The translations under genes and the position numbers were made by a program. The notes below the pieces were generated by a model, which had not been told where the DNA came from, ran no database searches, and saw nothing but the letters and a program-made list of their open reading frames with translations. From Dermacentor variabilis (lineage: Eukaryota; Arthropoda; Arachnida; Ixodida; Ixodidae), in NCBI RefSeq assembly GCF_050947875.1, contig NC_134573.1, forward strand, positions 37,015,115 through 37,079,114: a stretch of 64,000 nt of DNA, read 5' to 3'. The number at the start of each line of letters is the position of its first letter. Positions within the stretch are counted from its first letter, which is position 1. Below, in pieces: positions 32,284 through 43,910 of this stretch.

Positions 32284-33080
32284 GTGAAGGAACTTCACAA
32301 AGGGATAGGTCTCCACCGAGGCGGCCAAAATCCTGAACCGCAGAGAAGAAGACTTCAAGAACGGCAAAAGCACACCCAAATACCTCAACCGGATCCCGGC
32401 ACATATGGGAGAAGCAACCACAGAATGCCAGAGCGCCCCTGCCAACCTCATCGAGAAATCACACCGAGCCGCGCGAGAATTAACCCACCGCTGCTTGGAC
32501 ACTGACGGCCCAACCCCCTGCAACAGCTGGCAAAGGGGGGAGGACTGCGGCGGAGGCGATGAAGAACACGGAGTAGGCAACGACAACGAAGTAGCGATAA
32601 AAGACGACAGGGACAGACTGGTCTGGTACCACAACATACTGACACACTATACGAAGCAAAGAGAAGCATACCCACAACACCCCACAAACAACTCGACAGG
32701 TCTCAAGAAACGCATCGCAGAAGGTTGCAAATCGGAACGTTCCGAAACTCGGCACACTTGAACAGAGTAAATTCCAGACAATACCCAGACGGCGAGCTGC
32801 AAGCTCTGCAAGCACGAACACTCAGACATGACAAACATCTTATGGAAATGCGCAGAGATCAGACCAATATATGTACAGGACAACATAGAATGGGACCTTC
32901 TCGAGGAATTATGGCTAAGCGTTTTGACTAGCTCGGAACCACACGACCAACTATGGGCAATCCAGCGGGCCCGGGCAGTGGTGGAAAGGCTATGCCTCAC
33001 CCCACATAATTCCCGGGTGTCCTGAGCCCGGGTTGACAACCTCACTGGTCCTTCTATCATTAAAGTATTTTCCGTCCGTC
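32284..33080 (+). pseudogene. ORF2 part 2: end of RNase H and C-terminal Cys/His motif, I-like LINE
   Basis: Continues AAKILNRREEDFKNGK and LNRIPAHMGEATTECQ (RNase H C-terminal helix region), then AARELTHRCLD, DRLVWYHNILTHYTKQRE, FRNSAHLNRVN, RQYPDGELQALQ and KHEHSDMTNILWKCAEI (Cys/His motif). The end reads WAIQRARAVVERLCLTPHN before the stop near 33022. Frame changes near 32750 and 32810 break it. Confidence 0.72.
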
Positions 33081-33201
33081 CTTTTGACTACAATAGCTCG
33101 CGATTGGAATAATTTTAGCGGAAAAACCTGTAGTCTTTCAGTTGCAACACTGCAAGAGGCGGACATGCACAAGAACTCTAAATGCATATATGACCTACCC
33201 A

Positions 33202-33480
33202 GATCATCATCATCATCATCATCGTCATCATCAGCCTGGTTACGCCCACTGCAGGGCAAAGGCCTCCCCCATACTTCTCCAACAACCCCGGTCATGTACT
33301 AATTGTGGCCATGCCTTGCCTGCAAACTTCTTAATCTTATCCGCCCACCTAACTTTCTGCCGTCCCCTGCTACGCTTCCCTTCCCTTGGGATCCAGTCCG
33401 TAACCCTTAATGACCATCGGTTATCTTCCCTCCTCATTACATGTCCTGCCCATGCCCATTTCTTTTTCTTGATTTCAACT
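33202..33480 (-). mobile_element. RTE-like LINE 3' fragment
   Basis: Minus strand reads AGHVMRREDNRWSLRVTDWI, PREGKRSRGRQKVRWADKI and RSMGEAFALQWA: the basic C-terminal motif (G-H-V-x-R-x-x-x-x-R-W...G-K-R-x-R-G-R-x-K-x-R-W) of RTE-type ORF2. It ends in a TGATGATGA tail (33202-33233). Strongly 5'-truncated. The same end occurs in the longer copy at 53249. Confidence 0.75.
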
Positions 33481-33540
33481 AAGATGTCATCAACGCCATC
33501 TTACTCGAAATCAAGAAAAAGAAATGGGCATGGGCAGGAC
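33443..33540. repeat. 44-bp hairpin at the 5' break of the RTE fragment
   Basis: Arms 33443-33486 and 33497-33540 are reverse complements over 44 bases with about three clustered mismatches; the spacer is 10 bases. The left arm is RTE coding sequence, so the right arm is an inverted duplication of it. Confidence 0.85.
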
Positions 33541-33904
33541 CTTAATTAAAGTATCCTTAACTCATTTTTTCACTTAGAACCTTACGACACCCAATACAGT
33601 TCAGCATTTCATTCGATGAGATTGCAAGATGTGTCCCCTTGGAATGGAATCTGGAGAGGACGCCTGTTTGAATATGCGCGTCGTCGCATAAGCGCTGAGA
33701 ATGCACTATTCCACTAACTATTTCGAGAAAATGCTGTTTTGTAGAGTGAAGCACAAAAAATTTCTGGAACCCCATTGTACATTGTCGCACGCTTTCGAAA
33801 TGACGGAAGGCTACAAAAGCTGAGAATATGAAACGGTGATAATTACAGGACATGCACACAACCACACACACCGCAAAGAAAACATGTGAAAAAAGAAGTT
33901 CAGT

Positions 33905-34095
33905 TGTTTTACGTGCCGAAACTACAATACGATTATGAATCACGTGGTAGTGTTGTACTCCAAATTATTTTAGACCACCTGGGGTTGGTTACCATGCACT
34001 GTACGTATAATACACCGTCGTTCTGGCATTTCGCCCTCATCGAAATGTGGCCGCCACGGCCGGTATTTGCACCCCTGACCCTCGGCCTGAGCAAG
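33905..34095 (-). mobile_element. tRNA-derived SINE copy 2
   Basis: Minus-strand copy: the plus strand starts TTTTACGTGCCGAAACTACA, continues through AGACCACCTGGGGTT and ends in the head region (GAAATGTGGCCGCCACGGCCGG, CCCCTGACCCTCGGCCTGAG). Confidence 0.8.
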
Positions 34096-34236
34096 GCAGC
34101 GTCAATGACATTATGCCACCATGGCACGTCAAGGAAAACATGTAGAGGGACAACTAAAATACGACGAATCGAAAGCCTAATGAATTCGAAACTGGGCACG
34201 TGACAAATCTATAATCAGCGATATGGTAATGGTATG

Positions 34237-37200
34237 AATCAATCAATCAGTCAATCAATCAATCAATCAATTTTTATTATTACATAAATATACTGCGCAG
34301 ATAGAGGTATACAGATGGAGGTCTCATAGTAAAAACTGAATTGGGACCTCCTTTTCCATGGTTAACATATAAGTTCATTGGCAAAATACAGCAGCTGAAT
34401 CGATACAATTGCAGTAATGATAAATAATGAAATACAGATGTAAGTAAATGACGTAATTATTGGAGAACAATACATCGGAAGTAAGCAGTATTGCGAAATT
34501 ATGTAAACTAACAGAGAAGAGGAGGAAAAGGATTAAAGAAGAAATTTTAAAAACTTAATTGCATGTTGGAGTACATAAGAATGGCAGGTCTAAAACCAAA
34601 ATCGGATGATGCAGTGCATGGTGGCCTTGTCAGTTTTTCACAAAACTGATGGGCTTTCTGTAGTTTTATGACAAATTATAATGTATTCCATGATGACAAG
34701 GATGCAAAGCGAGTTGTCTGTTTGCCCTAATTAGTCCGCACTTCGGGTAGAATGAAGTTATTATGCAACGCGAAACGAGTTGAATTACTATTTGTCAGAG
34801 ATGATGTACGATTTAGTGATAATGAGATTTTGTCATTGATTAGTTTGAAAAAGTGGCAAGGTTGCACTTGACAAGGACTGCAATCTCTAGAATGTAATTT
34901 GCTTGTAGTAACTGTTTAGCGTTGACGGTGTGTGGATTCGACATGATTATTCTGATTGCCTGGTTGTGAATGGTTTGTATCGCCTTTAGGAGAGTATTGT
35001 ACGTGTTACCCCAGGAGGTTATGCAGTAATGTGAGAGTGTACAAACGCGAAATACAGTGACAGCAACACAGGTTGTGAAAAAAATGCACGTGCCCTGATG
35101 AGAATGCGTATTCCATGTGATAACTTCTTTTTAATATGAGCTACATGGCGATTAACCTATAGGTTACAGTCAATAATAACCTCCATGGTATGTGCGTTCT
35201 TCGCTTGCTGATAAGAAATAGTCACCAATGTCAATAGTCGGAGTGCATAGTGATGATTTATTTTGGGATGAGAAGAAAATAAATTTAGTTTTGGTGGCAT
35301 TAATGGCAACTCTATTCATTGTACACCATTCTAACAAGTTATGAAGATCACTGTTAAGCCTGGTTATTACCGTTTACAGACATTCGCCAGGATTAGTAAT
35401 TGTAGTACTGTCGGCATACAGTATACACTTAGAAGATGTGAGGCAGTTTGGTAGATCATAAATATAAAGTAACAAGACTACCGGGCCGAAAATGGATGCC
35501 TCTGGTACACCTAAATTAGAAACTTTAGGTTTAGAATAAGTATCGGAAAGGCTAACAAAACAACATGGTATCTGTCGCGTAAGTAGCTGCGTAATAGTAG
35601 TAAAGGAGGACCTGTGATACCTATTGAACCTTGTTTAAGGTTAGGAATCTCGTGGTCAGTACTATCAAATGCCTTTGAAAAGTCTACAAATAAGGAGGCT
35701 GCGAATTTACCGTCATCAATGGCTTTCTTTAATATATCAGTAAGAGATGCAAGTGCTAGGTCAGTAGAGTAACCGGATCGAAATCTAAATCGGTCGGGTA
35801 AAAAATATTAAATTTGTTTTAGCACATAATCAATCGTTTTTCGATAATTTTCTCGGTTACCTTGATAAAAAAGGGTAAAACACATGGCCTGTAGATATAT
35901 AGTAATGAGTGAACGCCTTCCTTTAAAACTGCAGTAACTCTATCATGCTTAACTTCGCGAGGAAAGGTCCCTGTTTTAAACACGAGGTTAAAAATTTCAG
36001 GCAGTACAAATGATATTGATTTAGAAATTAATTTAACATGACCAGGATGAAGGCTGTCCAGTCCAGCACTGGTTATTTTTAAATTGTTGATTACTGATCT
36101 ACCCCATCAGGAGTGGTTGGAAACATATAAAATGAATGCAGGATGCGCTTGGATGCTTGTAAGCTCTTGAGTTTGAGTGGAGCTATCAGGAAAAAAGAAG
36201 TAGCTGGAAGCATCCGCAATCATAAGTGGTTCGAAAGAAGTGGAAAGAAGGGGGATCGTGGGATAGTTTAGTTACACTATCATCTCATTGCTTCCTATTC
36301 TAAAATGAGATCACTATTTGCCATTTTTTCTTTACATGAGGACCGCATCTAAGTATTTTTTTCTTCACAATATTTGCTTTTAGCTTTTTTAAGCCGTGAA
36401 GAAAGTGGGTTGCAGAATTTCTTGCTTCCGCGCACGTAGGTTTGTATTGAATGGTTGTCTTTTAGTTTTTTTATAAAAGTTTTCGCTTGTGCGCATGGAT
36501 TTTAGCAAACTATCGGTGACCCAGCGATTTTGAGGTGAAGTCACTTTCCTTTTGCATTTACTCATGTGAGAGTAGGTATGATAGTGTGATAACAACTTTG
36601 TCAGAAATCGCGCGAAGGCTACCTGAGGATGATTGGTGTGAAGAGCGAAAGACCAGTCAGTGTGAGATACTGCTTCTGAGAACGATTTTTCATCAAACAA
36701 AAGTTTGGTGTAAGAGTCGGAATGGGAATAATGTGCAGATATGTAGTGCGAAGAAAGAGGGGAAAATGGTCAGTAATGTCAGTTTCAAGTACTCCTGTAT
36801 CAGGTGGATTCAAAAGATTGGACAATGTATGATTTATTAGAGTTTTAGAACCCCCAAAAACTGAACCAGTAGGGCTATTAATAAGACATTCTTAACCAAA
36901 ACCCTGATAACAAGACGGTTAACTGATCGCGTTCGGGGATTATTCCCTTAAATTTATGTTCATATCACCCATAATTATGACATTCTTTGTCTCCGCGGAT
37001 AAACTTGCCATTATTTTTTCGAGAGAAGTGCAGAAGTCTGGAATTGAGGAGGAAGGTGAACGCTAATCGCAACCAAAGATGAAGTTTCTATTATCGGTAT
37101 TAAGAAAGTTAGGATCTAATTCAGCCAAACTGACTTGCAGTTTTCAATATTTAACGTGAGGTCGAGTCTTCATTTGTACGGGATTCCAGGCGAGATATAG

Positions 37201-37350
37201 ACAGCTGCACCACTGTAGCTACTGGACTGTCTGTGTGTATACTCTGATTTATAAGAAGGGCAACAGTACAAGTTTTCATCATCTTCGATAAGCCAGGTCT
37301 CTGAGAAAGCAATGATTGAATGATCAGTGTGGCAGTGAAGGCAAACGTTG
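34237..37350 (-). mobile_element. CR1/L2-like LINE, long but decayed
   Basis: From right to left on the minus strand: endonuclease with IIAFSETWLI (37287-37317) and IIMGDMNINL (36948-36980), then NPPDTGVLETDITDHFPLF; linker SPQNRWVTDSLLKS (36389-36700); RT with PVVLLLYIYDLPN, LYADSTTITN (35400-35425) and LNSDLHNLLEWC; then C-terminal LFLYFAFVHSHITYCITSW-like blocks. The catalytic YADD is YADS. Many stops and frame changes. The 3' end carries (AATC)n at 34237-34270. ORF1 is not recognisable. Confidence 0.75.
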
Positions 37351-38552
37351 CAGATGCGTGAATGCTATGGCTCAAGAAACCTGCTTATGTCTGGAATGCC
37401 AGGAGGGGCAGAAATAAGTTGGAATTTGGGAGGGGGATTTCTGGGTTGCACCTTGGGAATGAATGAACAAGGCCGAGACAGCCTTTTCAGCAAGTGCCCT
37501 CTAAAACACTACTTAAAAAACTGTTTTCTAGAGCGCGGTGTAATAACGCTACACTTTCTTTTCTTGTCCTCATCGAGTATTTTCTCGCGATGTGCGACAG
37601 TAACCGTGAAGAATACGTCAATTCAGTGAAGCAAACGTCGAGAGAACCAAACCAATGCTCCACTAAGTCGCCTGCAATTTTCAGCCCGTCGTGTTAATGC
37701 TCTTCCGCGGTGGACTCCCACGCGGCTTTGAAATCAAGTAACCCAACGGCCCATGGTCGATTCCATGGATTCGTGTTGACCCAATGTTATACGATGTATA
37801 GGTGGGATTCTGCATCAGTGGTCATGATTAAGTGCGCAGTCAATAGCGAGAAGTTAGCCTTCACACTTTCGGCAGACGTCTTTTGGCATTGCCAACTTCA
37901 TGTGCAATTAGATGAATTGTAAATGAGGAGGAGAACTGTGGAGGGACCGTAACACTCTTCCTTAAAATAATGTTCTTGGTAAAGTCGTGTTCTCTTGATT
38001 AAATAACTAAGAACTGGTAAGCTGCCGGTAGGAAGACTTACTCATTCTTTCTGTACATGAGGTCTTACTATACTGGTATTACATGCCTAGTCCACTGCTT
38101 GATTGAATTTTCGCACACATATGTGCAATAGGGTCTGCGTTAGTAATATCAACACGTGAACTTGTTTCTTTTCTACGCGCGAGAGCCTTTTCAAAGTCTA
38201 ACAAATGTCATCGCTCTGCGCAGTACGCGCCTGCATGTATTGGAAGTTTCTGAAATGTTATCGATGCTTCTATCCGCTCTCTGTTGTCGCCTAATCTTGT
38301 GTAATGTCATTGCATGTATGCGCGATGCGAAAGGTGTAGAACGTTCTGGAGCACACACGGGCACAAGCGATTACGCTGGGACGTTCGATGGCTCATTTAT
38401 AAAAACTGACGCGCTTTTCCCTCTGATGAGAATCGCCGATTGTGTTTGCCGCTGTCGTTGTTGTTTGAGTGTAGCCTCCATTTTGAGGGCACATGTTCTC
38501 CCAGCAAAACGCTAGCTTCGTTACTCACAGTTTTGCAACCCGGAGTGCTTGC
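37351..38552. other. Non-coding stretch
   Basis: May contain the 5' end of the preceding LINE, but I recognise no ORF1. Short frames only. Confidence 0.45.
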
Positions 38553-38770
38553 TTAGTGACTATGATGTTGGGATGCTAAGCGCGAGGTCGCGTGATCGAA
38601 TCTTGGCCACGGCGGCCGCATTTCAATGGGGCCGAAATGCGAAAACACCCGTGTACTTAGATTTAGGCGCACGCTAAAGAACCCCAGGTGGTCCAAATTT
38701 CCGGAGTCCCCCACTACGGTGTGCCTCATAATCAGAAAGTGGTTTTGGCACGTAAAACCCCAAAGTTTCA
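38553..38770 (+). mobile_element. tRNA-derived SINE copy 3, nearly full length
   Basis: Head GCTAAGCGCGAGGTCGCGTGA, B-box-like GTGATCGAATCT, then CATTTCAATGGGGCCGAAATG, CGAAAACACCCGTGTACTTAG, body GCACGCTAAAGAACCCCAGG, CCCCCACTACGGTGTGCCTC and end GTGGTTTTGGCACGTAAAAC. The best-preserved copy in the window. Confidence 0.85.
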
Positions 38771-40543
38771 CTGCTTTCTTCGCCGTCACTACCACGCGAC
38801 AATATAAATTATCATTCCTTTACATCAAGTGTCCACCTGTCCATGCTCTGTTTCTTGCTGTGCTACCATCTCCGTGAAAGGACGGAAAATAGGTTTTGGG
38901 AAACAGCCGCAGGGAAAACTTTTTTGTCTAAAAGGCTGAGATTTTATGAGCCTGCATTTGTTCTCGCCACCTTGGTCCATTGCGTAGACATAAACGTTCG
39001 TTTTGTTTCTCTATTAGAAGTTTATCGAACGAAATAAAATAGACCGCACATTCGCGCGCAGTCCCCAGCCTTGCGCAATACCACGCAAGGGGCAGTTGAA
39101 AGATTATAAGTGATAAACGAAGGTTATTAAAGCAGCCGCCTTTCTTCATCGAATTATAGCCACGGCCATAGACATTGCGCTATGGAATGTAATGCACATC
39201 TTTTTCTTCATAATATACTGCTAGGTAGTGCATGAGTGCATCACTGGTTTTTCCACCTTAAATAATAGTATGCCCTCAATTTTCTTAGTATCAGCTTCCA
39301 CAACTGTTTCGATAAACAATTAGCAGAAGCCGGAAAAACTGAAATCCGCAGTAATATTTGTACATGATTAGGTTTAACCAATTCAGATTTATAGTTGTGG
39401 AAGAAGATGAAATAATTCGTTATAGATATTTATAGTTCGTAGCCGTGCAGAAAGTCGTCGATTCTAAAGCGGAGAACATAGTCGGCATGAGGATAAATTC
39501 AGCCCTTCTGGAAACATGTATACATGAGCAACGCGCATGTGCTCTTAAGCTACTAGCACCGTGCCGCCAGAAAAGTCATTTGTAGCGCATCATTCTGAGA
39601 AGTCATTTGCATGTTTTCTCGTTTTATTTTTTTTAGTCCTCCAAACGAAGGCCGTGCAATGTCGAAGAAAGGCCAACCGAAGTGGACTGGTGTGAGAGCC
39701 TTTAATATAAAAAAGCAAAATTGCAGCATGGCATACCTCACAAAGACTCTCAACGTTAATGCTATTATGTCTGTCGATGTTAATGCTATTATCCTTCTCT
39801 AGTCCATCTCACAAGCAAGTTACAGCAGTATGGAAGCTTTGATGCGCACGGCGGGGGTGTCCCTGCGCGGCGCCGAATAGTACGCTAATTGCACGCTCAA
39901 TCCCTTGATCTAATCACTGAAATGATATTGTAAAATATCAATCATTGACATGCCCCAGTGGCATTGTACACCAACTTGATGGACACTACCCAGGGAGCTG
40001 GCGTGTTGCAAGTGAGTTGTTTTGCCATTCAGCCAAAACAGACAGTTCACTGCTTCAGCATCCCTCATTGTAGCAATGTTTTGTAGCATTCCAGCGATCT
40101 CCGAATCGCACCACTTCGTAACGGAAAAACAATCGTACCCACGTTTTCGCGGGGGTCATTCATTTACAGTAATACTTTAGGTAAACTATGCACTGGATGC
40201 TAATACAAGTCAAATAGTTGCATGTAAAGGGAATTTATGTAGTCGTACCTAATGCCAATAGGAACAATAATGGGTGTTAACATCTGGACACTAATAGCGG
40301 TAAAGGGGAGCAACAGGTCCAAATGCTTTGATGAGCTCTCCCCTCTCCATTGAAGTAACCTAGACATCTGTGCATTTCATTTGTGTACTTACCGAATAAT
40401 GTGATGCATGTGCGTATTACAACTAAACAAGCACATTTAACAACTATATGCAGACGTCACAAAAACCTCACATTGCAAAATCATATGACCTTGAAGATGA
40501 TATGTTTTCTCACTTTGGCTGGAGAGGAGGCTTCTTTTTGCAG
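38771..40543. other. Non-coding stretch
   Basis: No convincing exon or repeat. Upstream exons of the DDE gene at 40544 were looked for and not found. Confidence 0.45.
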
Positions 40544-40905
40544 GAATACTCAGAGAGAGCAGAGTTTATGCCAAACTAGAGAACCTCGCCAAGAATGAAG
40601 ATTTCATCATGTACGGCGATCCTTCATACCTACTCCGAGCCCGGATAATGAAGCCATATGGTGGCGCGCTTTTGTCAGCCACTCAGCAGACATTCAAATG
40701 TGACATGAGTGCTGTTCGACGATCAGTCACATGGGGATTTGGAAAAGTTATCTCAGATTTAGCATTTATGGACTACAAAAAAAATCTCTGGCAACAAGTG
40801 GCAGCAATGTATAATGTTGCTAAGTACTCTATGTCACACATCTAACGCATCAACTTCTTTCAACCTCAACTCAACGAAGCTCCGTGAATATTTGAAGAAG
40901 AGGTC
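40544..40905 (+). pseudogene. C-terminal exon of a PIF/Harbinger-like DDE nuclease
   Basis: Acceptor CTTCTTTTTGCAG (AG at 40542-40543), then ILRESRVYAKLENLAKNEDF, MYGDPSYLLRARIMKPYGG, TFKCDMSAVRRSVTWGFGK and FMDYKKNLWQQVAAMYNVA. GDPSY(L)LR and the later V-E/T-W-G-F-GK are hallmarks of the third DDE block in the family that PIF/Harbinger transposases share with domesticated HARBI1; the catalytic Glu of V-E-x-x-F/W-G is Thr here. After SMSHI the frame stops, but SFNLNSTKLREYLKK continues in another frame. An AATAAA at 41131-41136 may be the poly(A) signal. Confidence 0.65.
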
Positions 40906-41599
40906 TGCTTGATGATCCATGATGATGTCTGAATAGTCCAGGGACAATTTATGATGCACTGTACGATGAGGCATCAAACTACAAATAATTATCGCTAGGC
41001 ACTTAACACATCGTTGACAGCGAATTAAAGATGTTACTTTGTGCATATTTCAGTTAGATCTAACAGTTGCGGTGTAATTATGTACGTATATTGTGCAATC
41101 GGTACCCCCCCATTTCACTCCCCCCCGCCTAATAAAGAAGAAGAAATAGTGGAATAGCTCACTCTTAGTAAATGCCATACTTACTTATCGGCCGTCATAG
41201 CAAGAGAACTTACGTTACCTTGTTACTGCTGGCATTCGCAGGACGTCCAACTTCCCCTCAAACGTCTTTGTGCCTAAATGACTGTCTTTGATAATCCGCA
41301 GTGAACTGTCAGCAATATAAATAGAATTTGAGGATCGAGGAAGTTCAATTCAAGAAATGCGAGTGTCTAGCTCTTTCGTTGTCTTTGCTCTCATAAGTCA
41401 CACCCTGCCAAAACGAATTGCTGCTGTTGAATATTCAAGAGACGGCGTGCTGAATGCGCATGACGCGCTTGCATGAATGTTGGATATGCAAGAAGTATCG
41501 AATAATGTAATCTGTATTTATTAGAGGAACAAAAGAATACCCTGTGTTGAATAATTGCATCTGTGCTTCACTGCGCGGAACCTGATGACGCGCCATTTC

Positions 41600-43910
41600 C
41601 ACCTACTGACACTGCAATAGGCCCTGAAGAATGCCTATGAATGCCTCTTATTGTGCAGCAAGCAAACGAAGCTCTTCATCACGTTCCCGTCTCTCTTTTT
41701 ACTTCTATTCAGCTCACATTCGTATTTCCTCTTTTCTTTTTTCTGCACGCATATTGCAATCCTGCTACCTTGCACGGGCCTTCATCACTGCATGCTCCTT
41801 CTCCCAAGCTAGCCGTTTCTCTTGAAGAGCAAGTTTACTCTTCTCAAGGCCAAGCCTGCGCGATTCAGTTGTCACCTCTTTGCCTTTCGTTGTCGCGTCG
41901 CGTTTCACCCTTTTCAGCAGGAAGTCGTAGTTCACTTGCTCTTGCTGTCTTTTTTCTGCCTAGCGATAGGCATAAAAGAGGAAGTGTCACATGAAGTTTC
42001 CAGTGCATTTCATACATTTTCTGCCCAACTGCATTACTCTAGCAACTTCAGGCACTGGTAGCCTTATCCTTCATAATTTACCAACCTCTCAGTGATTCCT
42101 CAGGGTAGAATCAAATGTACTGGGCTCGCAATTTTGTGTTGAAATTGTATTTGCATTTTTGAGTCACTTGCAGCCCATGGCACTATGAAAGTATGAATGA
42201 CAGTGAAATTTGTTTAACACGATTCATTTATGTTCGCCGAGAAATAATGAAACTGAATAATGCCATCAAACACTCTTCTGCACTAATAACGCCACTTTAT
42301 CGTCCATTCCACTTTGGCCTTAATTTGGGCTACATTGTTGCCCACCATATCAGTTGACCAAAATAACAAACCGTGCTTGCTCTATCGTGACTTCTCTTCC
42401 TGTGTATGGGTCTAACCTTTTTTTGCTATATTTTGAGTAGCACCTTAATTCTATGAAACATAAAGCAATTGTTTTATGACACAAACAGTATTTTTGGCAT
42501 CTCCTTTCTTATGAAGCAGAACAAGAATAAATCTAATCAATAGTATCAGCAATTCGGATGTTTTAGAAGCTCTGTGGCATAACTTACAAATACCTTGTTC
42601 ATTATGCTGCAATTTTCTCCATGATATTGATATATCAGTTAACTGAAATACTTTTATGCCTGCCAGTAACTGCTGTAAAGCCCAGATAACTTCTTTAACT
42701 GAAACTTTCGCTCCTAGTTCATATCTAATATCTAAACAACGCCATTAATTGCATTTGTTTGCGCTCGTTACTTCAATCAATGGACTGCATGGATTGATGC
42801 TTGCAATGAGAATATACCATGTTCAGTCTGGCCCTATAACTAGGGTCTGTGCAAGAATGGTTGCGCTGCCAGTGGGTGCACTGTGTTGGCATAGCTCCTA
42901 CGTATGGCATGCAGGCCCTTCCATAGCGCCAAAATAAGGGCTCACATAATACCTACCGCTCCCAGGGTAGCTTTGAGGCGTTTGAGAGTTCGTCATTTAA
43001 CTTCCAGGTGGGTCCGTGCACCTGCGCCCTACTGCTGTGGGCACAGCTGCTGTATGTGCATTCCCTGCGGGAATGAGCGCTGTGTGCAGGCGCTGCACGC
43101 GTGGATGCAGATGGGAGAAACTCTGTAGAAGCTGGTCGGTCGACGTTCGTCACACCACCTCAGGTGTCTTCATCCCGCTCCGCATCGTCGTCAACCAAAT
43201 GATACATTCGATGAAGCAGCTGTGCTGGCGTGGCGTCTTCGGTGGTGCCTGCAAACACAGGGCACACAAGCGTACTTCATTACAGCATGCTCACCACATG
43301 CAAGAAATAACCTTACAGCCTTGGGATTCAAAGTAGCAATTGGTGCTGCAGACAAACGAGAAAGGAGCAGGTTCCGACATGGTCGAAATGTTCATCGGCG
43401 GTGTCACACTCTGGGTCGACCACCCTGTGGCGTTCTGCGTATGTGCTTGCGTGCACATCTCTCGCAGCACATGCCGATTTTCTCGCTAATGCGTTTGAAT
43501 CTGCATTCGAGGCCTTGCTCATCTTTCTTTTGTTGCGCGCACTTTGTATAGAGTGGCTCCGATGAGGATGAAGAGATCTTCCAGCACTTGATGACGTTCC
43601 CAATATTCTTCTTGGGTTCCTGACTTACAAACAGCATGTGCAAGAAATTCAAGTTCGAACAATGCAGAGTGTTGCAGCATGCAATGAAAACACCAACCTA
43701 CTTACTTTTTTTTTCATTTCGCCGGTTGTTTACGGAGTAGCGCGCTAGGAGCAGGTTCACGGGCTCGCGAGCGCTGCGCACTGAGAATGGCTTCTTCAGC
43801 GGGTTTTTTAGACGCCACGTTGTCTCTTCCCACTCGTCTGGATGCCGGAATGGGTGCACCGTCTGCACTTCCGCCAGCAGGGCCACATTGTCCTTTAGCG
43901 TGAAGTGCAC
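41600..43910 (-). pseudogene. Myb/SANT-like transposon accessory gene, decayed, multi-block
   Basis: Block 1 (43706-43910): DNVALLAEVQTVHPFRHPDE, WEETTWRLKN and FSVRSAREPVNLLLARY, a helical Myb/SANT-like DNA-binding pattern. Minus-strand donor GTAAGT at 43700-43705 follows a run of A. Block 2 (about 43480-43625): SGTQEEYWERHQVLEDLF and ILIGATLYKV, then KDEQGLECRFKRISEKIGM one frame off. Block 3 (42953-43260): acidic linker MYHLVDDDAERDEDT. Block 4 (41600-41960): coiled coil TTESRRLGLEKSKLALQEKR and LAWEKEHAVMKARAR with several in-frame stops, ending near IGILQGLLQCQ. The order fits one spliced gene of a type I remember as multi-copy in ticks. Confidence 0.5.

Larger units (their letters stand above)
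30241..33080 (+). mobile_element. I-like LINE, 5'-truncated, split by a second LINE
   Basis: Plus-strand element starting inside RT and ending with ATTAAAGTATTTTCCGTCCGTCC, a short TCCG tail like the TCCA tail of the LINE at 15026. Two coding blocks (30241-31330 and 32284-33080) flank an insertion. Confidence 0.78.
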
